The position numbers were made by a program, and so were the translations under genes. From Halomonas alkalisoli (GTDB lineage: Bacteria > Pseudomonadota > Gammaproteobacteria > Pseudomonadales > Halomonadaceae), in the NCBI RefSeq assembly GCF_021412585.1, contig NZ_JAKCMI010000044.1:124001-188000 (forward strand): DNA of 64,000 bases, read 5' to 3'. Below are positions 54,416 to 62,531 of the stretch, in pieces. Every line of letters begins with the position of its first letter. Positions within the stretch are counted from its first letter, which is position 1. The notes under the pieces are model-generated. The model worked only from the letters and a program-made list of their open reading frames with translations, was not told the DNA's origin and searched no databases.

Positions 54416-55480
54416 CTAGGCAATATCCAGATGGTCCGTGACTTGTGTGTCATCACTGGTAAATGGTACGTGATGGATTTCAATGGCGGTGTAGCCCAAG
54501 GTCTCATTTGCATAGGCAAAGATGTCAGATGCGGAAGCAAGCTTCATGTCCTCGTATTTTCCGCCCAGCAAGGTGGCGGACCACGAGTCATCTTTCAGTC
54601 GAATGACGAGATCGTCTTTCCCGTCATCGTTGACGTCGATGAATTCGAAGACAAAGAATTCCTTTAGATGGTTTTCCGATAGCTCTTCCATCTCGTTCTG
54701 ATAGGTGATGACAAATTTTAGTTTGTCGCCTTCGTCTAGTGTTATTGAGGGGCTGCTGGGGCTTCCGGTGCTTTTTTCGTCATAGGTAAAGTCCATGATG
54801 GTGTCATGGCCATCGTTGCTAGAAAGAGATATCACCGTTTCTGCGGAGCCTTCCTGCTCGAAGTGCTCGGTATTGAGATCGGAGTAGTAGCGTTCCTGGG
54901 TCTTCTTGCCGGTCGAGACGTCGATCCCGGTGGAGGCCAGGAAGACGGACTCGATCAGGGCATCCATCGCATCCTGGTAGGACTCGAGGCCTTCGCCCAG
55001 GGTGACGGCAGGGTAGCTGCCCTCGGCATTCTGCTTGAAGCTGACGTCGAAGCTGTAATCGCCTGAGGTGTCGAAATCTTCACCAAGCAGGGCGGGAATC
55101 AGCCAGCCCTCGACCACGTACTCTACCCAGGCCTTGTAGTATTGAACGAACTCGTTCTGGGATAGTGCGCCGTCGAGCTGGCTGGCATTATCGATCAGGT
55201 CCTCTGATGCCAGCCAGGCAGCGAAGGGGTCCGGTCCCATAGGAACTGTGTCGCCGGGAACAACATCTTCGGAGAGAGTGAAGTTGAAGACAAAGGTGTC
55301 GTCTCCTTTTCCGCCGGTCAGTATGTCGTCTCCACCTCCCCCAATGATGATGTCGTCCTTATTTCCACCTGTGAGAGAGTTGTCTAAATCATTGCCAACT
55401 ATGGTATATGATTGGCCCTGGCTCTGCGCAGTGTAATCCTGTTCGTTTTCACCAAGAATCTTAGTGTTTTGAGTGCTCAT
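54416..55480 (-). CDS. RTX-repeat protein, putative type I secretion substrate under c-di-GMP riboswitch
   Basis: A 354-residue acidic protein without signal peptide. Calcium-binding RTX nonapeptides are at residues about 29-65 (GNDLDNSLTGGNKDD, then IGGGGDDILTGGKGDD), at the N-terminus instead of the usual place near the C-terminus. An EF-like loop DVNDDGKDD follows at 282-290. The middle matches nothing I know. It ends DHLDIA, similar to the end of the neighbouring 1268-residue protein. The start with GAGGG upstream is chosen over a Met 16 codons earlier that lies inside the leader. Base composition is clearly more AT-rich than the surroundings. A long 5' leader carries a c-di-GMP-I aptamer. 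Confidence 0.8.
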   Translation of the reverse strand: MSTQNTKILGENEQDYTAQSQGQSYTIVGNDLDNSLTGGNKDDIIIGGGGDDILTGGKGDDTFVFNFTLSEDVVPGDTVPMGPDPFAAWLASEDLIDNASQLDGALSQNEFVQYYKAWVEYVVEGWLIPALLGEDFDTSGDYSFDVSFKQNAEGSYPAVTLGEGLESYQDAMDALIESVFLASTGIDVSTGKKTQERYYSDLNTEHFEQEGSAETVISLSSNDGHDTIMDFTYDEKSTGSPSSPSITLDEGDKLKFVITYQNEMEELSENHLKEFFVFEFIDVNDDGKDDLVIRLKDDSWSATLLGGKYEDMKLASASDIFAYANETLGYTAIEIHHVPFTSDDTQVTDHLDIA

Positions 55481-55511
55481 AATATTACCCTCGCTTGCCT
55501 GCTGTTTCCTT

Positions 55512-55551
55512 GGAGAAACGGGCAGCACCTGTCGGTGCGCGGTTACCCGTT
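55512..55551 (-). terminator. Hairpin between riboswitch and RTX start, possible expression platform
   Basis: On the minus strand AACGGG pairs with CCCGTT around an inner GCACC-GACA-GGTGC stem, followed by TTTCTCC. It lies between the aptamer and the ribosome binding site, where a regulated terminator is expected. The T run is weak, so translational or folding control is also possible. Confidence 0.5.
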
Positions 55552-55580
55552 CGCCGCCTTGTATGTTCTTCTCTTTCTCA

Positions 55581-55680
55581 AGGCGCCTTCCTCAGGCAAC
55601 CCGGCTGTCTCGGTACGAGGGCGAGACCCGTGGCTTTCCGTCCCTGCATCGCTACAGGTTTGGCGGTACTGATGGCGCTA
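55581..55680 (-). promoter_or_regulatory. Cyclic di-GMP-I (GEMM) riboswitch aptamer
   Basis: Read on the minus strand, the conserved core is present in order: GCCAAACC; a stem CCTGTA/TGCAGG closed by a GNRA loop GCGA; GGGACGGAAAGCCACGGG (consensus GGGACGCAAAGCC); a second stem GTCTCG/CGAGAC; and AGCCGGGTTGCC. Arms AGCGCC and GGCGCC can close the whole. This matches the c-di-GMP-I class with one change in the joining loop (GGAAAGCC for GCAAAGCC). It ends about 100 bases before the RTX protein start, on the same strand. Ligand and direction of control are inferred from the class. Confidence 0.88.
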
Positions 55681-55809
55681 AGCGCAGCGTCTGTGAGAAG
55701 TAAGCTCCCTGCGGGCGACCGGCTTAACTGCATTCTTGGTGAAAAGTAATTTTTTGCAACATGTTTGTTAGTTTTGTTGCGCTACGAAGCGCCATGAGCA
55801 TGAGGTGTG

Positions 55810-55843
55810 TCGAAAAATCTCATTATTTTCATAGAGATTTCGA
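55810..55843. repeat. Inverted repeat upstream of the riboswitch
   Basis: TCGAAAAATCTC and GAGATTTCGA are inverted copies (two extra A in the left arm) with 12 AT-rich bases between. It lies upstream of where the RTX leader transcript should start and could be an operator for it. Confidence 0.4.
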
Positions 55844-56193
55844 TACCATTTAGTAATCAGCGTGCCGACCTTATTGAAACGGCGCGTAACCTAGATGGGC
55901 TTCTTCGATGCGCCTGGGCGCCTATCTAGCTGGCAGTGCTGTTTCTCCTCGGCCCCTAGCTGGAGCTATTCACCATGACGGTCGGCGTGTTGCTGCTCCG
56001 GACGCTCCAGAATGGGGATTTGTGTGCACTATTATTGTGCATGCAGCACCGCTTCGGTGGCGATTCGACACTGCCAGCACGCCTGCCATCGGGCAGGGGC
56101 GGGCCGCGCTGGCCTCCAGGCTGGATTGGCACGGCTCATGCAAAGGATTTTCCATGCACAGGGTTTTCCAATCCCGATCGCGCTGGAGCCACC
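55844..56193. other. Intergenic stretch before the HAD phosphatase gene, no gene seen
   Basis: About 350 bases between the inverted repeat and the phosphatase start. The phosphatase frame stays open upstream to 55975, but that extension has no ribosome site and no resemblance to the family. Probably promoter DNA for genes on both sides. Confidence 0.45.
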
Positions 56194-57081
56194 ATGACGA
56201 TGAAGCCGCTTCTTCTGGACCCCGCCCTGCAGCCGCGCCTGGTCTTCACCGACCTCGACGGCTCCTTGCTCGACCATGACAGCTATCAGTGGCAGCAGGC
56301 CAAGCCCTGGCTGAAGCGGCTCAAGACCCTGGGGGTGCCGGTCATACCGGTTAGCTGTCGTACCCGCGCAGAGCTGCTGCCACTGCGCGAACGGATGGGG
56401 CTCGGCGATACGCCCTTCATTGCCGAGAATGGCAGTGTGGTCGGCTTGCCCCCGGCCTGGCGGCATGCCCATCTGGAGCGTGATGCCTGTGAATCGGAGG
56501 GTGTCGCCATGCGCAACCTGGGGCTGGATATCGCCTTCATTCGCAAGCGTCTCAGCGTGTGGCGGGAACGGCTTGGCGTCGCATTCAAGACCATGGGCGA
56601 GATGACCCTCGAGGAGGTCATGGCGCTGACCGGGCTGGAGGCGGACGAGGCGCGGTTGGCTCGGATGCGCCAGGGTAGCGAACCCCTGGTATGGCAGAGT
56701 GATGCCTCGTCGCTGGCCTCCTTTCGCGAGGCGCTGCGGGGCGATGGCCTGAACCTGGTCCAGGGGCGACGCTTCTGGCACGTTACCGGCGGCCTCGACA
56801 AGGGTGGGGCCGTGACCTGGCTGGTGGATCGCTTCAAGTCACTGCGGGGGTGTGAGCCGCTGACCCTGGGGCTTGGCGATGGCCCCAACGACCAGTCGTT
56901 GCTGGAAGCGGTGGATCAGGCGGTAGTGATTCGAGGCGGCGGGGTATCGACCTTGGCCCCGCGTCAGTCGACGCTTTATCGCAGCCAGGCGGCAGGAACC
57001 CAGGGCTGGGTCGAAGGTATCGCCTACTGGTGGGGAGGGCAGGACCCCCGCATGATGCCCAAGGGGGCAGTGAGCTCCTGA
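56194..57081 (+). CDS. HAD-IIB phosphatase, mannosyl-3-phosphoglycerate phosphatase-like (YedP)
   Basis: A 295-residue Cof/MPGP-type HAD hydrolase. The nucleophile motif is VFTDLDGSLLD, the second motif VIPVSCRTRAEL, the third lysine region HVTGGLDKGGAVTWL, and the fourth LGLGDGPNDQSLLEAVD. PFIAENGSVV is typical of the MPGP branch. Such enzymes dephosphorylate mannosyl- or glucosyl-3-phosphoglycerate to give the osmolytes mannosylglycerate or glucosylglycerate. No synthase is nearby, so the substrate is open. GGAG five bases upstream sets the start. Confidence 0.85.
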   Translation: MTMKPLLLDPALQPRLVFTDLDGSLLDHDSYQWQQAKPWLKRLKTLGVPVIPVSCRTRAELLPLRERMGLGDTPFIAENGSVVGLPPAWRHAHLERDACESEGVAMRNLGLDIAFIRKRLSVWRERLGVAFKTMGEMTLEEVMALTGLEADEARLARMRQGSEPLVWQSDASSLASFREALRGDGLNLVQGRRFWHVTGGLDKGGAVTWLVDRFKSLRGCEPLTLGLGDGPNDQSLLEAVDQAVVIRGGGVSTLAPRQSTLYRSQAAGTQGWVEGIAYWWGGQDPRMMPKGAVSS

Positions 57082-57223
57082 GGGACCCTGAATCTCTGGG
57101 GCATGGGTTTCTGATCCAACCGCTCGATTCTGCCTGCGCTTGTCCGGCGTGAACCACGCCAGGGGCACCGCCTTCCGGTATGCTGAGGGCAGAAGTCCCT
57201 AGACGCGCAAGGATCGAGATGCC

Positions 57224-58633
57224 ATGTCGACATTGACCTTTCTGGGAGCAGTCGGGGAAGTCACCGGCTCTCGCTACCTTCTCGAAGTGGATGGTGACCC
57301 GCGTTCTCATAAGCTGTTGTTGGAGTGTGGCCTCCACCAGGGCGGGCCAGATGCCGATGAGGTCAATGCCAGGCCGTTCGGGAAACTGGCGCGGGAACTC
57401 GAAGGGGTGGTGATCTCCCATGGCCACCTGGATCATGCGGGTCTGCTGCCCAAGCTGGTGCGCGAAGGCTATAGCGGGCCCATTCACTGCACCCGTGGCA
57501 CCCGTGACCTGCTGGAGATCATGCTGCAGGACGCCGCTTTCGTCATGGCCAAGGACCTGGAGTGGGAGAACAAGTGGCGAAAGCGCCAAGAGAAACCACT
57601 GGTCGAACCGCTTTACGACCTGGACGACGTGGAGCGCACCCTGGCGCTTTGCGAAACATACCGCTACGGTCAGCCGGTCAAATTGCCCGGCGGCACCACC
57701 CTGGTATTCCGTGATGCCGGCCATATCCTCGGTTCGGCGATCGTCGAGCTGACCATCCCTTCCGGCGGACAGCAGAAGCGGCTGGTGTTCTCGGGCGATC
57801 TGGGTAACCCCAGCTCGGTGCTGATGCGCGACCCCGACAAGGTCTATGAGGCCGATGTGGTGCTGATGGAGAGCACCTACGGTGACCGTGACCACCGCCC
57901 TCTGGACGAGACCCTGGAGGAGTTTGCCCAGGTGCTGGAGAAGGCCCACGAGGCGCGAGGCAACGTGCTGATTCCCGCCTTCGCCGTGGGGCGTACCCAG
58001 GAGATCCTCTACCATCTCAGCGTGCTCTACCACGAGGGGCGGCTGCGCCAGCAGATGGTGTTCCTCGACAGTCCCATGGCGATCAAGGTCACCGAGCTCT
58101 ACCACCGGGCACGCAAGAGCCTGGATGCAGAGGACCTCAAGGTACTCAATATCGCCGCCAGCGGTGTCACCAGCCAGTACCTGCCGATTTTGCGCATGAC
58201 CCGTACCGTGGAGGAATCCATGGCGATCAATCGCATTCATGGCGGTGCGATCATCATCGCCGGTGCCGGCATGTGCACCGGCGGGCGCATCATCCACCAC
58301 TTCCGCTATAACCTGGAGAAGAGCAACACACGGCTGGTGATTGTCGGTTTCCAGGCCGCCGGTACCCTGGGTCGCCAGATCGTCGACGGGGCCGAGCGGG
58401 TGCGGGTGCTGGGCCAGGACCTGGCGGTCAAGGCGAAGGTGCACACCATCGGCGGCTTCTCGGCCCACGCCGGCCAGACCGACATGATCGGCTGGGCCGG
58501 CGCCTTCCGAAACGCTCCCCGCTTCTATCTGGTCCACGGCGAGCCCGGCACCCAGGCGGTCTTCAAGACCGCCTTGGCCGAGAGCGGCATCGAGGCCGAA
58601 ATTCCCGCCTACGGCGACAAGATAGAGCTCTAG
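57224..58633 (+). CDS. MBL-fold beta-CASP metallo-hydrolase (RNA-processing type)
   Basis: A 469-residue metallo-beta-lactamase-fold protein with an inserted beta-CASP domain and C-terminal RMMBL part, like CPSF/YSH1-type and bacterial RNase-like proteins. Metal motif HGHLDHAG (HxHxDH), then DAGHILGSA, FSGDLGNP, MESTYGDR and the late GGFSAHAGQTDM with its His. Members are nucleases on RNA, but the bacterial role is mostly untested. Monocistronic, closed by a terminator. Confidence 0.88.
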   Translation: MSTLTFLGAVGEVTGSRYLLEVDGDPRSHKLLLECGLHQGGPDADEVNARPFGKLARELEGVVISHGHLDHAGLLPKLVREGYSGPIHCTRGTRDLLEIMLQDAAFVMAKDLEWENKWRKRQEKPLVEPLYDLDDVERTLALCETYRYGQPVKLPGGTTLVFRDAGHILGSAIVELTIPSGGQQKRLVFSGDLGNPSSVLMRDPDKVYEADVVLMESTYGDRDHRPLDETLEEFAQVLEKAHEARGNVLIPAFAVGRTQEILYHLSVLYHEGRLRQQMVFLDSPMAIKVTELYHRARKSLDAEDLKVLNIAASGVTSQYLPILRMTRTVEESMAINRIHGGAIIIAGAGMCTGGRIIHHFRYNLEKSNTRLVIVGFQAAGTLGRQIVDGAERVRVLGQDLAVKAKVHTIGGFSAHAGQTDMIGWAGAFRNAPRFYLVHGEPGTQAVFKTALAESGIEAEIPAYGDKIEL

Positions 58634-58655
58634 GAGCCTGTCGGTTTCCTCAACA

Positions 58656-58686
58656 GGGTCGCCCAGTAGCGGCCCTTTTCTATTTT
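58656..58686 (+). terminator. Terminator after the beta-CASP gene
   Basis: GGGTCGC and GCGGCCC form a 7-bp stem (one T-G pair) around CCAGTA, followed by TTTTCTATTTT. Confidence 0.75.
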
Positions 58687-58924
58687 GCGCATGGCTCGCT
58701 TCCTTCCTGCCCCCTCCGTTCGTCGCTATGCGATGAGGCACCAAGCCGCTTGGCGCCGCGAACTCAGCAGTCATCGACATGAATATCTTGATGAAGATCA
58801 ATATGCGACCGGATGTCACGTGTCAGGTCTCTGGTTTTACGCTAGGCTTTGTCCGGTACTACAAGTTATTAGCTTAGTTCTATATGTTATTTAAGTTGTT
58901 GGAACCACGCGAAGAGGTGAGTGA

Positions 58925-59404
58925 ATGAGCATCAAGACGACCCTGATCCTGGCTGCCGCGGCCACCGCCATCGGCCTTTCCGGTACCGCCCTGGCCGACA
59001 GCCACGGTGCTGACGACCATGCGCAACAGGACGATAAGGCCCTGGTGATTGTGACCAGCGGTTCGCTGCAGACCCAGGGCATGGCGATGATCCTCGCCAA
59101 CGCCATGCAGCAGCAGGGAACTGCGCTTCAGATTCTGCTCTGCGACGCCGCCGGCGACCTGGGTTTGGAGGGTTATAACAGCGAGGGCATCAACACGCCG
59201 CCGGGCCATCCCATGGAGCAGGTCACACCGGAAGCTATTATGCAGATGATGATGCGCGAGGGTGCCAGGGTGGACGTCTGCGCCATCTACCTGCCCAACA
59301 GCGACCATGGCGAAGACGACTTGCGCGAAGGCGTCGGCGTCGCCGCTCCCGGCCCCATGGCCGAGATGATGCGCGATCCGAACATTCCCGTTTACAGTTT
59401 CTGA
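58925..59404 (+). CDS. Exported DsrE/DsrF-like sulfur-relay family protein
   Basis: A 159-residue protein with a signal peptide (LILAAAATAIGLSGTALA) and a DsrE-type fold: ALVIVTSGSLQTQGMAMILANAM, Cys in ILLCDAAGDL, second Cys in VDVCAIYLPNS, and a C-terminal strand. DsrE proteins carry persulfide sulfur on Cys; periplasmic forms are common in sulfide/thiosulfate clusters. The next gene is a DUF2892 protein, and a persulfide-dioxygenase-like gene follows. The 238 bases upstream end in an AT-rich stretch that looks like a promoter. GAAGAGGTGAG before the ATG is a usable ribosome site. Confidence 0.82.
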   Translation: MSIKTTLILAAAATAIGLSGTALADSHGADDHAQQDDKALVIVTSGSLQTQGMAMILANAMQQQGTALQILLCDAAGDLGLEGYNSEGINTPPGHPMEQVTPEAIMQMMMREGARVDVCAIYLPNSDHGEDDLREGVGVAAPGPMAEMMRDPNIPVYSF

Positions 59405-59474
59405 AGGCCTGTGCCAGCGCTGCCGAGCCGCTGATGGCCTGGAAGGCAGCGCAAGCCCATGAAGGAGAGTCACC

Positions 59475-59672
59475 ATGGATATGAAAAGCAACATCGGCAG
59501 CGCCGACAAGATCGCGCGCATCGTCATCGGTGCGCTGCTGATTGGCCTGGCGCTCACCGGGATCATCGGTGCCTGGGGTTGGATCGGCGTGCTACCGCTG
59601 GCCACCGGGCTGTTCAACTTCTGTCCGGCCTACCGGCTCTTGGGTATCAATACCTGCAAGCTGAGGAAGTAA
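59475..59672 (+). CDS. DUF2892 membrane protein (YgaP membrane-domain-like)
   Basis: A 65-residue protein with two membrane helices (IARIVIGALLIGLALTGIIG and WIGVLPLATGLFNF) and the family ending CPAYRLLGINTCKLRK. The DUF2892 part is found alone or fused to rhodanese as in YgaP. AAGGAG precedes the start. The two cysteines and the surrounding genes fit sulfur metabolism. Confidence 0.88.
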   Translation: MDMKSNIGSADKIARIVIGALLIGLALTGIIGAWGWIGVLPLATGLFNFCPAYRLLGINTCKLRK

Positions 59673-59766
59673 GCCCAGGATTTCAGAGTCATAGGCCCAT
59701 CGCCACGGCGATGGGCCTCGCTCGTAGGAGGCGCTATCGATGTTGGCAGCTGAGATGCAGGTTGTA

Positions 59767-59784
59767 AATATCTAAAGATTATAT
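59767..59784. promoter_or_regulatory. AT-rich dyad upstream of the persulfide-dioxygenase-like gene
   Basis: AATATCTAAAGATTATAT contains ATCT-AA-AGAT symmetry within the most AT-rich part of a 182-base gap. Similar clusters elsewhere are controlled by the ArsR-type regulator BigR/SqrR from AT-rich dyads at this position; no such regulator gene is in the window. Confidence 0.35.
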
Positions 59785-59854
59785 CATTAGAACAAAAAGT
59801 GCATTACACTCTTCCTATCCTGAAGGCAACGACACTCATTGGAGGTAGTACCCC

Positions 59855-60721
59855 ATGTCCACGCCGATCGTGACCCACTTTTTCGACGAGCCCACCAACA
59901 CCTTCAGCTACGTGGTGCAGGATCCCGACAGCAAGTCCTGTGCGATCCTCGACTCGGTGCTCGATTTCGATTACGCCGCGGGGCGCACCGATGTTCGCTC
60001 CGCCGACCAGATCATCGCCTTCGTGCGCGACAACGGTCTCGAGGTCGAGTGGATCCTCGAGACCCACGTCCACGCCGATCATCTCTCCGCCGCGCCCTAC
60101 CTGCACGAGAAACTCGGTGGTGAGACCGGTATCGGCGCCAAGATCACCGTGGTACAGGATGTCTTCGGCAAGGCGTTCAACGCCGGCACCGAGTTTGCCC
60201 GTGATGGCAGCCAGTTCGATCACCTCTTCGAGGAGGGCGACACCTTCTCTATCGGCAGCCTGGAAGGGCGCGTACTACACACGCCGGGCCATACACCGGC
60301 CTGCCTGACCTACGTGATCGGCGATGCCGCCTTCGTCGGCGACACCCTGTTCATGCCCGACTATGGTACCGCTCGCTGTGACTTCCCCGGCGGCGATGCC
60401 CGCACCCTCTACCGTTCCATCCAGAAAGTGCTGGCTTTGCCGGGGGAGACCCGCCTCTTCCTGTGCCACGACTACAAGGCGCCGGAACGCGAGGAGTACC
60501 AGCATGAAACCAGCGTGGCCGAGCAGCGCGCACGCAACGTGCATGTCCACGAAGGCATCAGCGAAGAGGAGTTCGTCAGGATGCGTACCGAGCGTGACGC
60601 CACCCTCGACATGCCGAAGCTGATCATTCCCTCGGTGCAGATCAACATGCGTGCCGGTCATATGCCGCCGCCCGAGGAGAATGGCCAGGTCTATCTCAAG
60701 GTGCCGGTCAACAGGTTCTGA
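59855..60721 (+). CDS. MBL-fold persulfide dioxygenase-like enzyme (Blh/ETHE1 family)
   Basis: A 288-residue non-heme iron metallo-hydrolase-fold protein. Metal ligands lie in THVHADHLSAAPYL, HTPGHTPACLTYV, GDTLFMPDYGTARCDF and LFLCHDYK. The PDYGTARCDFPGG block is typical of the Blh branch, which oxidises glutathione persulfide to sulfite. In Agrobacterium and Xylella, blh is paired with YeeE/YedE permeases under BigR; the same permeases follow here. Likely role is removal of sulfide-derived persulfide. Confidence 0.9.
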   Translation: MSTPIVTHFFDEPTNTFSYVVQDPDSKSCAILDSVLDFDYAAGRTDVRSADQIIAFVRDNGLEVEWILETHVHADHLSAAPYLHEKLGGETGIGAKITVVQDVFGKAFNAGTEFARDGSQFDHLFEEGDTFSIGSLEGRVLHTPGHTPACLTYVIGDAAFVGDTLFMPDYGTARCDFPGGDARTLYRSIQKVLALPGETRLFLCHDYKAPEREEYQHETSVAEQRARNVHVHEGISEEEFVRMRTERDATLDMPKLIIPSVQINMRAGHMPPPEENGQVYLKVPVNRF

Positions 60722-60731
60722 GGCCTGCCAC

Positions 60732-62519
60732 GTGAACCCCAAGCGCTACCTTCCGATCCTGCAGTGGCTGCCTGGCTATGGCCGCGCCACCCTGGGTAGC
60801 GACCTGCTGGCGGCGGTGATCGTCACCGTCATGCTGATACCGCAGTCGCTGGCCTATGCCATGTTGGCCGGGCTACCGCCGGAGGTGGGGCTTTACGCCA
60901 GCATCGCGCCGTTGGTGGTCTATGCCATCTTCGGCACCAGCCGCACGCTGGCAGTTGGGCCGGTAGCGGTAGTGTCACTGATGACAGCAGCAGCGGTGGG
61001 GCAGGTCGCTCCCCAGGGAACGCCGGAATATCTCGGTGCAGCCCTGGTACTGGCGCTGATGTCGGGGCTGATCCTTACCCTGATGGGCCTAGCGAGGCTC
61101 GGCTTTCTGGCCAACTTTCTCAGCCACCCGGTGATTTCGGGGTTCATCACCGCCTCCGGATTGATCATTGCCGCCAGTCAGCTCAAGCATGTGCTGGGCG
61201 TTGAGGCGAACGGACATAACCTGCTCGATCTGCTGAGCAGCCTGGTCGTCAGCCTGGACGGTGTGAATGCGCCGACCCTGGTAATTGGGCTTTCCGTGCT
61301 GCTCTTCCTGTATGCCGCCAGGCGCTGGCTCAAGCCAGCCCTGTGGCGGGTGGGCGTACCTGCACGGCCAGCGGACATGCTGACCAAGGCCGCCCCGATC
61401 CTTGCCGTGGCTGTGACGACCCTCGCCACCTGGGGGCTGGGGCTGAATGCCCTGGGAGTCGCCGTGGTGGGAGAGGTGCCGGCTGGCTTGCCGCCGCTGA
61501 CACTGCCGGGCTTTGACAGCAGCCTGTGGAGCCAGCTGTTCGTGGCCGCCCTGCTGATCAGCGTCATCGGTTTCGTGGAATCGGTGTCGGTGGGCCAGAC
61601 ACTTGCCGCCAAGCGGCGGCAGCGTATCGACCCGAACCAGGAATTGGTAGGCCTCGGTACATCGAATATCGCCGCTTCCTTTACCGGTGGCATGCCGGTC
61701 ACCGGCGGCTTCGCCCGCTCGGTAGTGAACTTCGATGCCGGCGCTCAGACGCCTGCAGCAGGCGCCTTTACGGCATTGGGCATAGCCGGGGCAGCGCTGT
61801 TGCTGACGCCGCTGATCGCCTACCTGCCCATTGCCACCCTGGCGGCCACCATCATCGTGGCGGTGTTGTCGCTGGTGGATCTTTCCGCCATCAGAAGTAC
61901 CTGGGCGTACTCCCGCTGCGATGCCATGGCCATGTTCGTCACCATCGGCGTGACGCTTGGCGTTGGTGTGGAGTCCGGCATTCTGGCCGGCGTGGGGTTC
62001 TCGCTGGCCCTGCATCTCTATTATACCAGCCGCCCACATAGCGCCGTAGTAGGCCGTGTTCCAGGCACCGAGCATTTTCGCAATGTGGAGCGGCATCAAG
62101 TGGAAACTGACCCGCAGTTGGCCATCCTGAGGGTCGATGAGAGTCTCTATTTCGCCAATTCGCGCTACCTCGAGGATACGGTCATGGAGCTCGCGGCGCG
62201 CCAGCCGGGGCTGCGCCACATCGTGCTCGCCTGCCAAGCGGTGAATGTCATCGACGCCTCGGCCCTGGAAAGCCTGGAGGTGATCAATGCTCGCTTGCGC
62301 GATGCCCAGGTCAAACTGCACCTGGCGGAGGTCAAGGGGCCGGTCATGGACCGGCTGGAACATACCCAGTTCTGTCGCGAGATGACCGGTCAGGTATTCC
62401 TCAGCACCTTTGATGCCTGGCGCTCGTTATGTGGTGAAACACATGCCCTTGGGCGCCCTTGCGGTGTTGCCGATCCGGTGCCCGTGGGCACAACAGCTGT
62501 TGAAGATCGACCGACATAG
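60732..62519 (+). CDS. SulP-family anion transporter with STAS domain
   Basis: A 595-residue inner-membrane carrier, longer than and only distantly like the SulP at the left end of the window. The start GTG (VNPKRYLPILQWLPGYGRA) is ten bases after the preceding stop with GAGG upstream. VTVMLIPQSLAYAMLAGLPPEVGLYAS is the SulP signature (cited in part: IPQSLAYAMLAGLPP). A STAS domain fills residues about 440-560 (ILRVDESLYFANSRYLED). Within the sulfur cluster it probably exports or imports sulfate or sulfite. Confidence 0.92.
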   Translation: MNPKRYLPILQWLPGYGRATLGSDLLAAVIVTVMLIPQSLAYAMLAGLPPEVGLYASIAPLVVYAIFGTSRTLAVGPVAVVSLMTAAAVGQVAPQGTPEYLGAALVLALMSGLILTLMGLARLGFLANFLSHPVISGFITASGLIIAASQLKHVLGVEANGHNLLDLLSSLVVSLDGVNAPTLVIGLSVLLFLYAARRWLKPALWRVGVPARPADMLTKAAPILAVAVTTLATWGLGLNALGVAVVGEVPAGLPPLTLPGFDSSLWSQLFVAALLISVIGFVESVSVGQTLAAKRRQRIDPNQELVGLGTSNIAASFTGGMPVTGGFARSVVNFDAGAQTPAAGAFTALGIAGAALLLTPLIAYLPIATLAATIIVAVLSLVDLSAIRSTWAYSRCDAMAMFVTIGVTLGVGVESGILAGVGFSLALHLYYTSRPHSAVVGRVPGTEHFRNVERHQVETDPQLAILRVDESLYFANSRYLEDTVMELAARQPGLRHIVLACQAVNVIDASALESLEVINARLRDAQVKLHLAEVKGPVMDRLEHTQFCREMTGQVFLSTFDAWRSLCGETHALGRPCGVADPVPVGTTAVEDRPT

Positions 62520-62531
62520 TAGGAGGAAAAC

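Noticed and set aside
55975..56193. Upstream extension of the HAD phosphatase frame
   Set aside because: No Shine-Dalgarno, translation unlike the family; GGAG before 56194 gives the normal N-terminus.
56834..58819. 661-codon minus-strand open frame
   Set aside because: Antisense to the beta-CASP gene, with His/Gln-rich shadow composition.
58685..58894. 69-codon plus-strand open frame before the DsrE-like gene
   Set aside because: No ribosome site, no resemblance, runs through an AT-rich promoter-like stretch just after a terminator.
59855..60721. Glyoxalase II (GloB) as identity of the MBL protein
   Set aside because: The PDYGTARCDFPGG block and sulfur-gene context favour the Blh/ETHE1 persulfide dioxygenase branch.
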